From the NCBI GenBank assembly GCA_024691265.1, contig JAILNT010000379.1, positions 1-5,580 on the forward strand: DNA of 5,580 nucleotides, read 5' to 3'. This DNA is from Treponema sp. GTDB lineage: Bacteria; Spirochaetota; Spirochaetia; Treponematales; Treponemataceae. Shown piece by piece: positions 1 to 5,580 of the stretch; within the stretch, counting starts at the first letter, position 1; every line of letters begins with the position of its first letter. The translations under genes and the position numbers were made by a program. Under the pieces are notes generated by a model. It was given only the letters and a program-made list of their open reading frames with translations, did no database searches and was not told the DNA's origin.

Positions 1-320
1 AGCATATGATCAGAAAAAAGTTCATTACAAGAAAAAGTATAATCAACATAGCTATGAACTCTATATTCATCATATTTTTCTATTTCTTCCTGACGCTTTT
101 TATAAAATGAATCTTTACATTCTCTTTTGTATCTATCAAGAAGACTATTGAAAGAACTATCTGCCCTTTCATAATCAGTTTTAGCTATATCTGTTTTTCC
201 ATATTTTTTTCTAAGAGTTGCTTCTATAAGAGAATGCATAGCCAAAATAAAAAATCCACGATCTGCATCAAAGATTGCCAATATTCTTTTTATGTCATCA
301 TCTGTTATCGTAGTAGGCAT
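1..320 (-). CDS. N-terminal part of an unrecognised protein, truncated by the window edge
   Basis: I do not recognise this gene. A reading frame stays open from an ATG at 320-318 to the left edge of the window, giving 106 codons with no stop. A good Shine-Dalgarno (GGAGA, 325-329) sits 4-5 bases before the ATG, which supports both the gene and its start. The visible protein is hydrophilic and looks alpha-helical. It begins MPTTITDDDIKRILAIFDAD, then has a short hydrophobic helix followed by a basic patch (FILAMHSLIEATLRKKYG, about residues 24-41), and then a charged stretch rich in Lys, Glu, Asp and Tyr (about residues 46-87). There is no signal peptide or membrane segment. A helix ending in such a basic cluster vaguely recalls HEPN or DUF4145-like helical domains at the N-terminus of some helicase or restriction proteins, but this is only a guess. 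It has its own promoter candidate and a terminator-like hairpin in its leader, so it is probably not simply part of the transporter operon. Confidence 0.8.
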   Translation of the reverse strand, partial: MPTTITDDDIKRILAIFDADRGFFILAMHSLIEATLRKKYGKTDIAKTDYERADSSFNSLLDRYKRECKDSFYKKRQEEIEKYDEYRVHSYVDYTFSCNELFSDHM

Positions 321-340
321 AGATTCTCCAATAAGATATT

Positions 341-376
341 AAAAAAACGGGACAGATACTCCCCAGCACCTGTCCC
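341..376 (-). terminator. Strong rho-independent terminator hairpin just upstream of the next gene
   Basis: On minus-strand RNA the 5' arm GGGACAG (376-370) continues into GUGCU (369-365). A GGGG loop (364-361) follows, then AGUAU (360-356) and the 3' arm CUGUCCC (355-349). This gives 12 consecutive pairs, two of them G-U wobbles. One base (G348) later there is a run of seven U (347-341). It is the first convincing terminator after the permease gene that stops at 535. It is also inside the leader of the gene starting at 320, whose Shine-Dalgarno begins only about 11 bases beyond the U-tract. It may therefore end the transporter mRNA, attenuate the next gene, or do both. Confidence 0.85.
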
Positions 377-411
377 AAAAATATATCCCCTCACACCCTT
401 TAGAAAAAGAT

Positions 412-441
412 GTGCTTATGCACTAATGCATATTAGTAGTG
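412..441 (-). other. Small alternative hairpins in the leader of the gene starting at 320
   Basis: Two mutually exclusive short stems can be drawn just after the predicted transcript start. One is CACUA (441-437) with UAGUG (425-421), or the shifted version CUAAU/AUUAG around an AUGC loop. The other is GUGC (423-420) with GCAC (415-412) around an AUAA loop. AGCAC (416-412) is also complementary to GUGCU (369-365) in the 5' arm of the terminator at 341-376, so it could act as an antiterminator strand. All pairings are only 4-5 base pairs long. They do not match any riboswitch class I can recall. Confidence 0.3.
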
Positions 442-448
442 GAATATA

Positions 449-477
449 AGTGTATCACAAATAAATTTAATTTTCAA
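449..477 (-). promoter_or_regulatory. Predicted sigma-70-type promoter for the gene starting at 320
   Basis: On the minus strand there is a -35 box TTGAAA (477-472), a 17-base spacer, and a -10 box TACACT (454-449) preceded by TG plus one base, which makes it an extended -10. The expected transcript start is near 442, which would give a leader of about 120 bases before the ATG at 320. The site lies in the non-coding gap after the permease stop at 535. It was called by eye, and the surrounding DNA is AT-rich, so chance matches are possible. Confidence 0.5.
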
Positions 478-534
478 ACTAACTTTATTAAACACTACTC
501 TTATATATAGGTATAGAAACCATTTAGTAAAATA

Positions 535-1473
535 TTATCTACTTCCTTTATCGTAAGGTACACCTTCAGCTTTTGGAGCTCTAGACTTCTTAGAAGTAAA
601 GGCTAATACGATAAGAGAAATAATATATGGCAACATCTTATAGACTTCACCAGAGACAAGATTTACAAGAACATCATATCCCATGTAAACATCTGCTATA
701 GCTCTGAAAAAGCCAAAAAGAAGTGCTGTTAAAGCAATTTTTATAGGTTTCCACTGACCAAAAATCATAACAGCAAGAGCAAGGAATCCGGCTCCGGCTA
801 CACCATATATAAAATCCCACTGAGAATTAGCAGCTGTGATATAAATAATACCACCAATTCCACCACAAAATCCAGAAATAAGAACACCGGCATAACGCAT
901 TTTATATACATTAATACCAACGCTGTCTGCTGCTTGAGGGTGTTCACCACAAGCCAAAAGACGAAGCCCAAATCTTGTCTTATACATAACAATATAAGCT
1001 GCAATAAGAATAAGAACTGTTACAACCATATACCAGTTAAAATCAAGAGCTGGAGTATGGATTAAGAAAACCTGACGGTTATCTATATAATCAAGTATAG
1101 CTGAAACATTATCGCCTGCTGAACGAGCATTGTTAAAAGATTTTACAATAACAGTAGCAGCTGCTGTTGCAAGCATATTCATAGCAGTACCTACAAGAGT
1201 TTGGTCTGCTTTAAAATTAATGGCAGCAAAAGCAAGTAATAAAGAATAAAGCATACCTGTTAGAGCACTGACAGCAAGAACAAGTAGAATCATCAATAAT
1301 GGATTAAAGCCTACAGGGAGTGCAAACAACACAAAAGCACCTCCTAAAGCACCCATAACCATTATTCCCTCAAGTCCAAGGTTAATAACACCACTATGCT
1401 CTGAATACATACCACCAAGAGCTACTAATATAAGAACAGATGCATAAATCAATGTATATTGAATAAGTAACAT
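535..1473 (-). CDS. nupQ: Nucleoside ABC transporter permease, NupQ/PnrE type
   Basis: This is the second membrane subunit of the importer (312 residues, usual for the family). It belongs to the branched-chain amino acid/ribose-type permeases (BPD_transp_2) and should pair with the permease at 1473-2621 in the cytoplasmic membrane. It shows about eight to ten hydrophobic segments (roughly residues 7-22, 36-54, 58-84, 97-112, 146-165, 194-215, 222-238, 244-262 and 279-294). The diagnostic motif GVINLGLEGIMVMGA is at 28-42. A cytoplasmic loop TRFGLRLLACGEHPQAADSVG at about 166-186 is the likely contact with the ATPase. The tail APKAEGVPYDKGSR is typical of NupQ proteins. The start ATG overlaps the stop of the upstream permease by one base (TAATG), and its strong GGGAG Shine-Dalgarno (1481-1485, 7-base spacing) lies inside the last codons of that gene. 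This indicates translational coupling. The family assignment is firm. The nucleoside substrate is inferred from the whole operon. Confidence 0.95.
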   Translation of the reverse strand: MLLIQYTLIYASVLILVALGGMYSEHSGVINLGLEGIMVMGALGGAFVLFALPVGFNPLLMILLVLAVSALTGMLYSLLLAFAAINFKADQTLVGTAMNMLATAAATVIVKSFNNARSAGDNVSAILDYIDNRQVFLIHTPALDFNWYMVVTVLILIAAYIVMYKTRFGLRLLACGEHPQAADSVGINVYKMRYAGVLISGFCGGIGGIIYITAANSQWDFIYGVAGAGFLALAVMIFGQWKPIKIALTALLFGFFRAIADVYMGYDVLVNLVSGEVYKMLPYIISLIVLAFTSKKSRAPKAEGVPYDKGSR

Positions 1474-2621
1474 TAGTTATCTCCCCTGCTTCCGATTTTA
1501 GAAGAAACCTTTGCAATTACAGTCTTAAAGAACAAGACAAATGCACAAGTATAGATAATGATTGACGAAATCAAATCAGCAATCTGTGAATTATAATAAT
1601 GAGTATCCAAAAGACTTCCACCTAAAGTGATATGCTGAATAAAATAACCTGCAAAAATAGCACCTATAGGATTTAATCCGCCTAAAAATGCAACAGCAAT
1701 ACCTGTAAACCCCATACCAGGAACAGAAGAACTTGTTTTCCAAGGCTGTAAATCTGTAAGGTAATATAAAGAAGCTGCAAGACCTGCTAAAGCACCTGCT
1801 ATAGCCATAGTTATGATGACATTAGCTTTATCTTTCATACCTGCATATTTAGCAGCATTTTTATTAAGACCAGTAGCACGAAGTTCATAGCCAAATGTTG
1901 TTTTATTCAAAACAATCATTATGATAATAGCAATTACAAACATTAAAGGGACTGCAATAGTAACATATTCATTATTATGAAATAATTTACCTAGACCAAG
2001 AGTAGGAAGTAAAGACGAAGGAGATACTGTTCTGATTGCAAAAGTTTCAGACTTACTGATATTCATTACAGTTTCACGCTTCATAAGGTCATTTATAAGA
2101 TAAAGACCTATCCAGTTCATCATAATACAGGCAATAACTTCATTTATATTGCAGAAAGCCTTGAAAAAGCCTGCTATAGCACCCCATGCAGCTGCAGAAA
2201 TTGTAGCAAGAAGAACACAAGAATACCATGGTAAATGCCATGCCAAAGCAGACCACAAGGAAACCCCAATAGCTATACAATACTGACCACTAACACCTAT
2301 ATTAAAAAGACCTGCTTTATATGCAAACAAAACAGATAAAGCACAAAGGACAAGAGGAACAGTTTTTACAAGTGTTTGTCCAAAATAATATAACTTCATA
2401 GGTGTTTTCTTATAATACATGAAGTTTTTCAAAATAGTACTAATAGCTTTTGTTGCATGTTCTGCATTAATTAATGTTAAAATTATATAACCTGCTAAAA
2501 TACCAATAAGGGCACAAAATATTGCAGATATTATAGATTGAAAACTATTTGAAGATGTAAGGTTCAAAAGGATTTTTTTTAATCCTGTTAAATCTTTATT
2601 AGACAACTCTTTATTTGTCAT
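1473..2621 (-). CDS. nupP: Nucleoside ABC transporter permease, NupP/PnrD type
   Basis: This is the first and larger membrane subunit of the importer (382 residues, BPD_transp_2 family). A hydrophilic cytoplasmic N-terminus of about 28 residues precedes the first membrane helix (about 29-51). Further hydrophobic segments lie at about 84-103, 112-130, 133-153, 160-178, 219-238, 266-290, 304-333 and 347-369. The motif GLFNIGVSGQ (104-113) is a hallmark of NupP-like permeases. The loop TTFGYELRATGLNKNAAKYAG (241-261) corresponds to the conserved region expected to dock on the ATPase. The segment between about 179 and 218 is more polar and probably extracellular. The gene starts 24 bases after the ATPase stop, with a GGAG Shine-Dalgarno (2629-2632) 7 bases ahead of the ATG. 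Its last codons carry the ribosome site for the next permease. No truncation or frameshift is seen. Related permeases also serve riboflavin (Rfu) and simple-sugar systems, so the exact substrate is inferred. Confidence 0.95.
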   Translation of the reverse strand: MTNKELSNKDLTGLKKILLNLTSSNSFQSIISAIFCALIGILAGYIILTLINAEHATKAISTILKNFMYYKKTPMKLYYFGQTLVKTVPLVLCALSVLFAYKAGLFNIGVSGQYCIAIGVSLWSALAWHLPWYSCVLLATISAAAWGAIAGFFKAFCNINEVIACIMMNWIGLYLINDLMKRETVMNISKSETFAIRTVSPSSLLPTLGLGKLFHNNEYVTIAVPLMFVIAIIIMIVLNKTTFGYELRATGLNKNAAKYAGMKDKANVIITMAIAGALAGLAASLYYLTDLQPWKTSSSVPGMGFTGIAVAFLGGLNPIGAIFAGYFIQHITLGGSLLDTHYYNSQIADLISSIIIYTCAFVLFFKTVIAKVSSKIGSRGDN

Positions 2622-2645
2622 TTTTAGACTCCATAAAATACTGAA

Positions 2646-4190
2646 TTATTGTGCAATAGAATCACGCTTTGCACCGGCCATATAAAGACCAAGTTCTTCT
2701 GGTGTAGTTGTCTTAGGATTCAATTCACCTACAATCTCACCTTCATACATAACCAAGATTCTATCACTAAGAGAAAGAACTTCGTCCATTTCATACGAAA
2801 CAAGGAGAACTGCAGCACCTCTGTCTCTATCAGCAACAATCTGATTATGAATATATTCTATAGCTCCAACATCAAGACCTCTGGTAGGTTGAACAGCAAT
2901 TAAAAGCTTATGTTCTTTATCAAGCTCACGAGCAATAATAGCTTTCTGCTGATTACCACCTGACATTGCCCTTACAATTGTTTTATTTCCCTGTCCACTT
3001 CTAACATCAAATTTTTCTATAAGACCAGAAGCATATTCTGATATTTCACGTTTCCTTATAAAACCATGATTTTCAAACTGGGATTGCCAATAACGCTGCA
3101 AAACAATATTTTGTTCAAGATTATAATCAAGAACAAGTCCGTGCTTATGCCTATCTTCAGGAATATGGCTCATTCCAGATTTGCTTCTTTCCCTAATAGA
3201 TTTTTTAGTAATATCATCATCGGCTAAAAGGATTTTTGCCTGTTCAGGATTTGCGAGTCTTTCAAGACCTGTAAGTCCGTATATAAATTCTGATTGACCG
3301 TTTCCATCTATACCAGCGATACAAACAATCTCTCCAGAACGAATCTTTAAGCTTACATTTTTTACAGCAAGATTATCATGAATCTTACTTGCAACACTCA
3401 TATTTTTAATATCAAGAATAACTTTTCCAGGCTTAGATTCTGCTTTATCAACAGAGAACTTAACATCACGACCAACCATCATATGGCTAAGTTCCTCTTT
3501 TGAAGTATTCTTAATATCAACAGTACCAATATAGCGTCCCTTACACAAAACAGAACATCTATCAGCAACAGCCATAATCTCATTAAGTTTATGAGTAATA
3601 AATAATATAGACTTTCCTTCTGCTGCAAGATTTTTCATAATCTGCATAAGTTCATTAATTTCTTGAGGAGTAAGAACAGCTGTTGGCTCATCGAAAATTA
3701 ATATTTCATTATTACGATAAAGCATTTTTAGAATTTCTACACGCTGCTGCATTCCTACTGTTATATCTTCGATTTTTGCATCAGGATCTACTGCAAGGCC
3801 ATATTTTTTGCTAAGTTCAACAATATTCTTTTTTGCTGTAACTCTATCAACAAAACCTTTCTTCATAGGTTCTGTGCCAAGAATAATATTATCAAGAACT
3901 GAAAAAACCTCTACAAGTTTAAAATGCTGATGCACCATTCCAATTCCCAAAGCTGTAGCATCATTAGGGTCATTTATCTTTACAACTTCGCCATTCTTAC
4001 GAATTTCACCCTCTTCAGGCTGGTACAAACCAAAAAGAACACTCATTAAAGTAGATTTTCCAGCACCATTTTCACCAAGTAAAGCATGAATTTCGCCTCT
4101 TTTTAGCTGGAGGGTAATGTTATCGTTTGCAATAATACCAGGGAACCTCTTGGTTATATGCAACATTTCTATAATATAGTCGTCATTCAT
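2646..4190 (-). CDS. nupO: Nucleoside ABC transporter ATPase with two fused nucleotide-binding domains, NupO/PnrC type
   Basis: This cytoplasmic ATPase energises the importer (514 residues, normal for the RbsA/MglA/NupO class). Domain 1 has Walker A GENGAGKST (39-47), a Q-loop Gln in MVHQHF (Q88), the class-typical signature VGMQQR (145-150), Walker B ILIFDEP (163-169, with Asp167 and Glu168) and switch His200. Domain 2 has a degenerate Walker A GIDGNGQSE (293-301) with Gln in place of Lys, and a good signature MSGGNQQK (409-416). Its Walker B region IAVQPTRGLD (431-440) lacks the catalytic Glu, and Tyr466 takes the place of the switch His. This asymmetry, with one active and one degenerate site, is usual for the class. 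The ATG at 4190 has a modest AGGA (4200-4203) 9 bases upstream, and a second Met at codon 9 is too close to the first beta-strand to be preferred. A promoter candidate at 4237-4266 lies just upstream. The sugar-transporter ATPases RbsA/MglA and the riboflavin ATPase RfuB look similar. The BMP lipoprotein next door favours nucleosides. Confidence 0.96.
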   Translation of the reverse strand: MNDDYIIEMLHITKRFPGIIANDNITLQLKRGEIHALLGENGAGKSTLMSVLFGLYQPEEGEIRKNGEVVKINDPNDATALGIGMVHQHFKLVEVFSVLDNIILGTEPMKKGFVDRVTAKKNIVELSKKYGLAVDPDAKIEDITVGMQQRVEILKMLYRNNEILIFDEPTAVLTPQEINELMQIMKNLAAEGKSILFITHKLNEIMAVADRCSVLCKGRYIGTVDIKNTSKEELSHMMVGRDVKFSVDKAESKPGKVILDIKNMSVASKIHDNLAVKNVSLKIRSGEIVCIAGIDGNGQSEFIYGLTGLERLANPEQAKILLADDDITKKSIRERSKSGMSHIPEDRHKHGLVLDYNLEQNIVLQRYWQSQFENHGFIRKREISEYASGLIEKFDVRSGQGNKTIVRAMSGGNQQKAIIARELDKEHKLLIAVQPTRGLDVGAIEYIHNQIVADRDRGAAVLLVSYEMDEVLSLSDRILVMYEGEIVGELNPKTTTPEELGLYMAGAKRDSIAQ

Positions 4191-4236
4191 AGGTAAATAT
4201 CCTGTAGGTCCTTTAGATAAACTCTGTATCTTTTCG

Positions 4237-4266
4237 ATTATACAACATTATCATAAATATAAGCAA
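4237..4266 (-). promoter_or_regulatory. Predicted internal promoter for the ATPase and permease genes
   Basis: Minus strand: -35-like TTGCTT (4266-4261), an 18-base spacer and a perfect -10 TATAAT (4242-4237). Transcription would start near 4230, giving a leader of about 40 bases before the ATG at 4190. It lies directly after the terminator at 4288-4325, where a fresh start would be needed if termination is efficient. The -10 is strong and the -35 only partial (TTG core). Confidence 0.55.
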
Positions 4267-4287
4267 ACTTTTTGACATCATTTTTAT

Positions 4288-4325
4288 AAAAAAAGCCGGT
4301 CTCCCATATAATGAGATGCCGGCTT
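4288..4325 (-). terminator. Rho-independent terminator between the lipoprotein and ATPase genes
   Basis: Minus-strand RNA has the 5' arm AAGCCGG (4325-4319), two unpaired bases and UCUC (4316-4313). A loop of nine bases follows, then GAGA (4303-4300) and CCGGCUU (4299-4293). The stem ends in a run of seven U (4294-4288, the first two within the stem). It starts 20 bases after the lipoprotein stop. Its position inside the operon suggests that most transcripts end after the lipoprotein gene and fewer continue into the membrane components. Lipoprotein-biased expression is a common arrangement for ABC importers. Confidence 0.88.
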
Positions 4326-4344
4326 CAGAGTTATAATCTATAGA

Positions 4345-5505
4345 TTATTTTATATTAGGATACTGATTAAATTTAATAGTACATGTTGGAGCAACATCGA
4401 TATTGTCAGAAATCTGTACTTTACCATTGAAAATATCACTTACCAAAGCTTTATAATTATCAACAGTAAAATTCTTCATGCTCCAAGTTTCTGTAGGAAG
4501 CTGTACAAAGTTTGAATCAAGCTCTGTAGCTGAAACAAGTCCTAATGAAGAAAGCTTTCCAGAATATTCGCTCCAGTTTCCATGTGTTACAGCTGTAAGA
4601 ACAGTGTTAACAGTTGCTCCCAATCCCTTCATAGCAGAAGTAAGACACATATTCTCACCATAAGCACTAACCTGTGCTGTCTGGTCTGTATCAACACCTA
4701 CTAACTTACCATTTGTCTTCTGAAGAGCTTCACAAGCTGATGTCCAAATTCCACCACCACAAGCGAAGATTACTTCTACACCAAGGTTTGCACACCATGT
4801 ATCCATAGCAGCTGTGATTGTCTGGTCACCGAAGAACTGTCCTCCGTAAACGTATTCAACAGTAACTTCATTTGTAATACCCATTTCTTCAGCAGCCTTG
4901 TTAGCACCCTGAACAAATCCATATCCAAAGCGGATAACAGCAGGAACTGCCATACCACCTAAGAATCCTAAGTGCTTATATCCTTCCTTTACAACAGCAT
5001 AACCTGCCATAAATCCAGGGATTTCCTCTTTATAAACTGCACAGAATACATTAGCAGGAAGCTTCCAGTTTTCCTTTCCTGCAGCTGTTGCAGCACCTGT
5101 TAAATCGCCTTCACCAATATCAAGACCTACAAAAGTAACATCAGAATTATCTTCTGCTGTCTTTACAATAGCTTCAGCAAACAAATATCCAGGTAATACG
5201 ATTACATTGTAATCATCTTGAATAGCAGCATTGATAGAAGCAACACGGTCAGCTGTAGAATCTCCAGCTGGCTTATAATACTTGAATTCAAGCTTGTTTG
5301 TATCGCTGAAAAGCTTACATGCCTGATATGTTGTCTGGTTGAAAGACTGGTCTGTAATATCGCCAGAATCTGTAACCATTGCAACACGGTATGTAGTAGC
5401 TTCTTTTGACTCTGTTGACTTTGCTGTTTCTTCTTTCTTTCCACAAGAAACAAAAGCCAATCCTGCTAATGCGATAAGCATCGTTTTAATAATAAGTTTC
5501 ATCAT
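4345..5505 (-). CDS. pnrA: BMP/PnrA-family nucleoside-binding lipoprotein of an ABC importer
   Basis: This is the substrate-binding protein of the importer, lipid-anchored outside the cytoplasmic membrane (386 residues). The signal peptide has a basic N-region (MMKLIIK), a hydrophobic core (about 8-19) and a relaxed lipobox FVSC, with Cys21 as the predicted lipidated residue. A Lys/Glu/Ser-rich linker (about 22-37) follows. The BMP fold starts at YRVAMVTDSGD, with the family signature DxGxxxDxSFNQ at 46-57. Further family-typical stretches are VGLDIGEGD (126-134), HLGFLGG (178-184), VIFACGGGI (245-253) and VGVDTDQ (269-275). In T. pallidum PnrA (TmpC, Tp0319), a protein of this family binds purine nucleosides. 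The same ligand class is inferred here. Two ATGs are in tandem. The first is chosen because AGGAG (5513-5517) is 7 bases away. The gene is first in the operon and is followed by its own terminator. Seven Cys besides the lipidated one are present, many for an exported protein, which would suit an anaerobe. Confidence 0.94.
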   Translation of the reverse strand: MMKLIIKTMLIALAGLAFVSCGKKEETAKSTESKEATTYRVAMVTDSGDITDQSFNQTTYQACKLFSDTNKLEFKYYKPAGDSTADRVASINAAIQDDYNVIVLPGYLFAEAIVKTAEDNSDVTFVGLDIGEGDLTGAATAAGKENWKLPANVFCAVYKEEIPGFMAGYAVVKEGYKHLGFLGGMAVPAVIRFGYGFVQGANKAAEEMGITNEVTVEYVYGGQFFGDQTITAAMDTWCANLGVEVIFACGGGIWTSACEALQKTNGKLVGVDTDQTAQVSAYGENMCLTSAMKGLGATVNTVLTAVTHGNWSEYSGKLSSLGLVSATELDSNFVQLPTETWSMKNFTVDNYKALVSDIFNGKVQISDNIDVAPTCTIKFNQYPNIK

Positions 5506-5512
5506 TAAATTA

Positions 5513-5517
5513 CTCCT
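5513..5517 (-). promoter_or_regulatory. Shine-Dalgarno site of the lipoprotein gene
   Basis: AGGAG on the minus strand is 7 bases before the first of two adjacent ATG codons (5505-5503 and 5502-5500) and 10 bases before the second. Spacing favours the first codon, but both are usable and the products would differ by only one residue in the signal peptide. Confidence 0.8.
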
Positions 5518-5528
5518 AGTGATCTTTT

Positions 5529-5557
5529 ATTATAGAATTTTAGCATTTCATAATCAC
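5529..5557 (-). promoter_or_regulatory. Predicted promoter of the nucleoside transporter operon
   Basis: Minus strand: perfect -10 TATAAT (5534-5529), a 17-base spacer and a poor -35 GTGATT (5557-5552, matching only the TGA core). The predicted start near 5522 leaves a 5' leader of only about 17 bases, just enough for the Shine-Dalgarno. A transcript from this promoter would therefore have no room for a purine riboswitch. Control by a DNA-binding regulator, or from a promoter beyond the window edge, remains possible. Confidence 0.55.
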
Positions 5558-5580
5558 GTTTTTTTCTAAGATATAAATAG

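Noticed and set aside
234..449. Plus-strand 71-codon reading frame across the terminator region
   Set aside because: It overlaps the start of the minus-strand gene at 320 and the hairpin, has no convincing ribosome site, and its composition is not protein-like.
478..534. A dedicated terminator directly after the last permease stop
   Set aside because: Only weak AT-rich pairings of about 3 bp can be drawn there. The first real hairpin with a U-tract is at 341-376.
798..1004. Short minus-strand reading frame inside the second permease gene
   Set aside because: It is a shifted-frame shadow fully inside a well-supported permease gene.
2649..2903. Plus-strand 84-codon reading frame opposite the ATPase C-terminus
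   Set aside because: It is antisense to a clear ATPase domain and has no recognisable features.
2646..4190. Loss of the Walker A Lys and catalytic Glu in the second ATPase domain as a sign of a broken gene
   Set aside because: The same GxGQS and QPTRGLD forms are standard in the second domain of RbsA/NupO-type ATPases, so the protein is expected to be functional.
4191..4344. Possible riboswitch or small RNA in the gap before the ATPase gene
   Set aside because: The gap is accounted for by the terminator, the promoter and a roughly 40-base leader. No purine-riboswitch-like core or other stable structure was seen after the terminator.
5202..5569. Several short frames on both strands over the lipoprotein N-terminus
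   Set aside because: They are out-of-frame or antisense shadows of the lipoprotein gene and its promoter. The hydrophobic look of some comes from the complement of the AT-rich signal sequence.

Overview
The window is AT-rich, and every supported gene lies on the minus strand, so the reading order is from right to left. The best guess for the source is a low-GC spirochaete of the Treponema type. The solute-binding lipoprotein resembles the treponemal TmpC/PnrA family and has a relaxed lipobox (Phe-Val-Ser-Cys). The gene set also resembles the pnr purine nucleoside operon known from Treponema pallidum. A Firmicute with a nupNOPQ/bmpA-nupABC locus cannot be excluded without a database search.

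Layout in the direction of transcription. A promoter at about 5529-5557 drives a BMP/PnrA-family nucleoside-binding lipoprotein (5505 to 4345). A rho-independent terminator follows (4288-4325), and then a second promoter with a perfect TATAAT box (4237-4266). Next come three tightly packed genes. These are a double-domain ABC ATPase (4190 to 2646), a first permease (2621 to 1473) and a second permease (1473 to 535) whose start overlaps the stop of the first by one base. Together these four genes make a complete ABC importer, most probably for purine or other nucleosides. The lipoprotein captures substrate outside the cytoplasmic membrane, the two unequal permeases form the channel, and the single ATPase polypeptide supplies both nucleotide-binding sites.

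The last 534 bases hold an intergenic region of about 210 bases and the 5' part of another minus-strand gene (start at 320, running off the left edge), whose product I do not recognise. The intergenic region contains a credible extended -10 promoter (449-477), then a leader of about 120 bases. That leader ends in a strong GC-rich hairpin with a U-tract (341-376), only about a dozen bases upstream of the Shine-Dalgarno of the next gene. The hairpin may simply end the transporter operon, may be a REP-like palindrome, or may act as an attenuator for the downstream gene. It is the least explained part of the window.

No RNA genes, CRISPR array, insertion sequence or obviously novel system was seen. 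The window is mostly an ordinary transporter operon with some interesting regulatory architecture.
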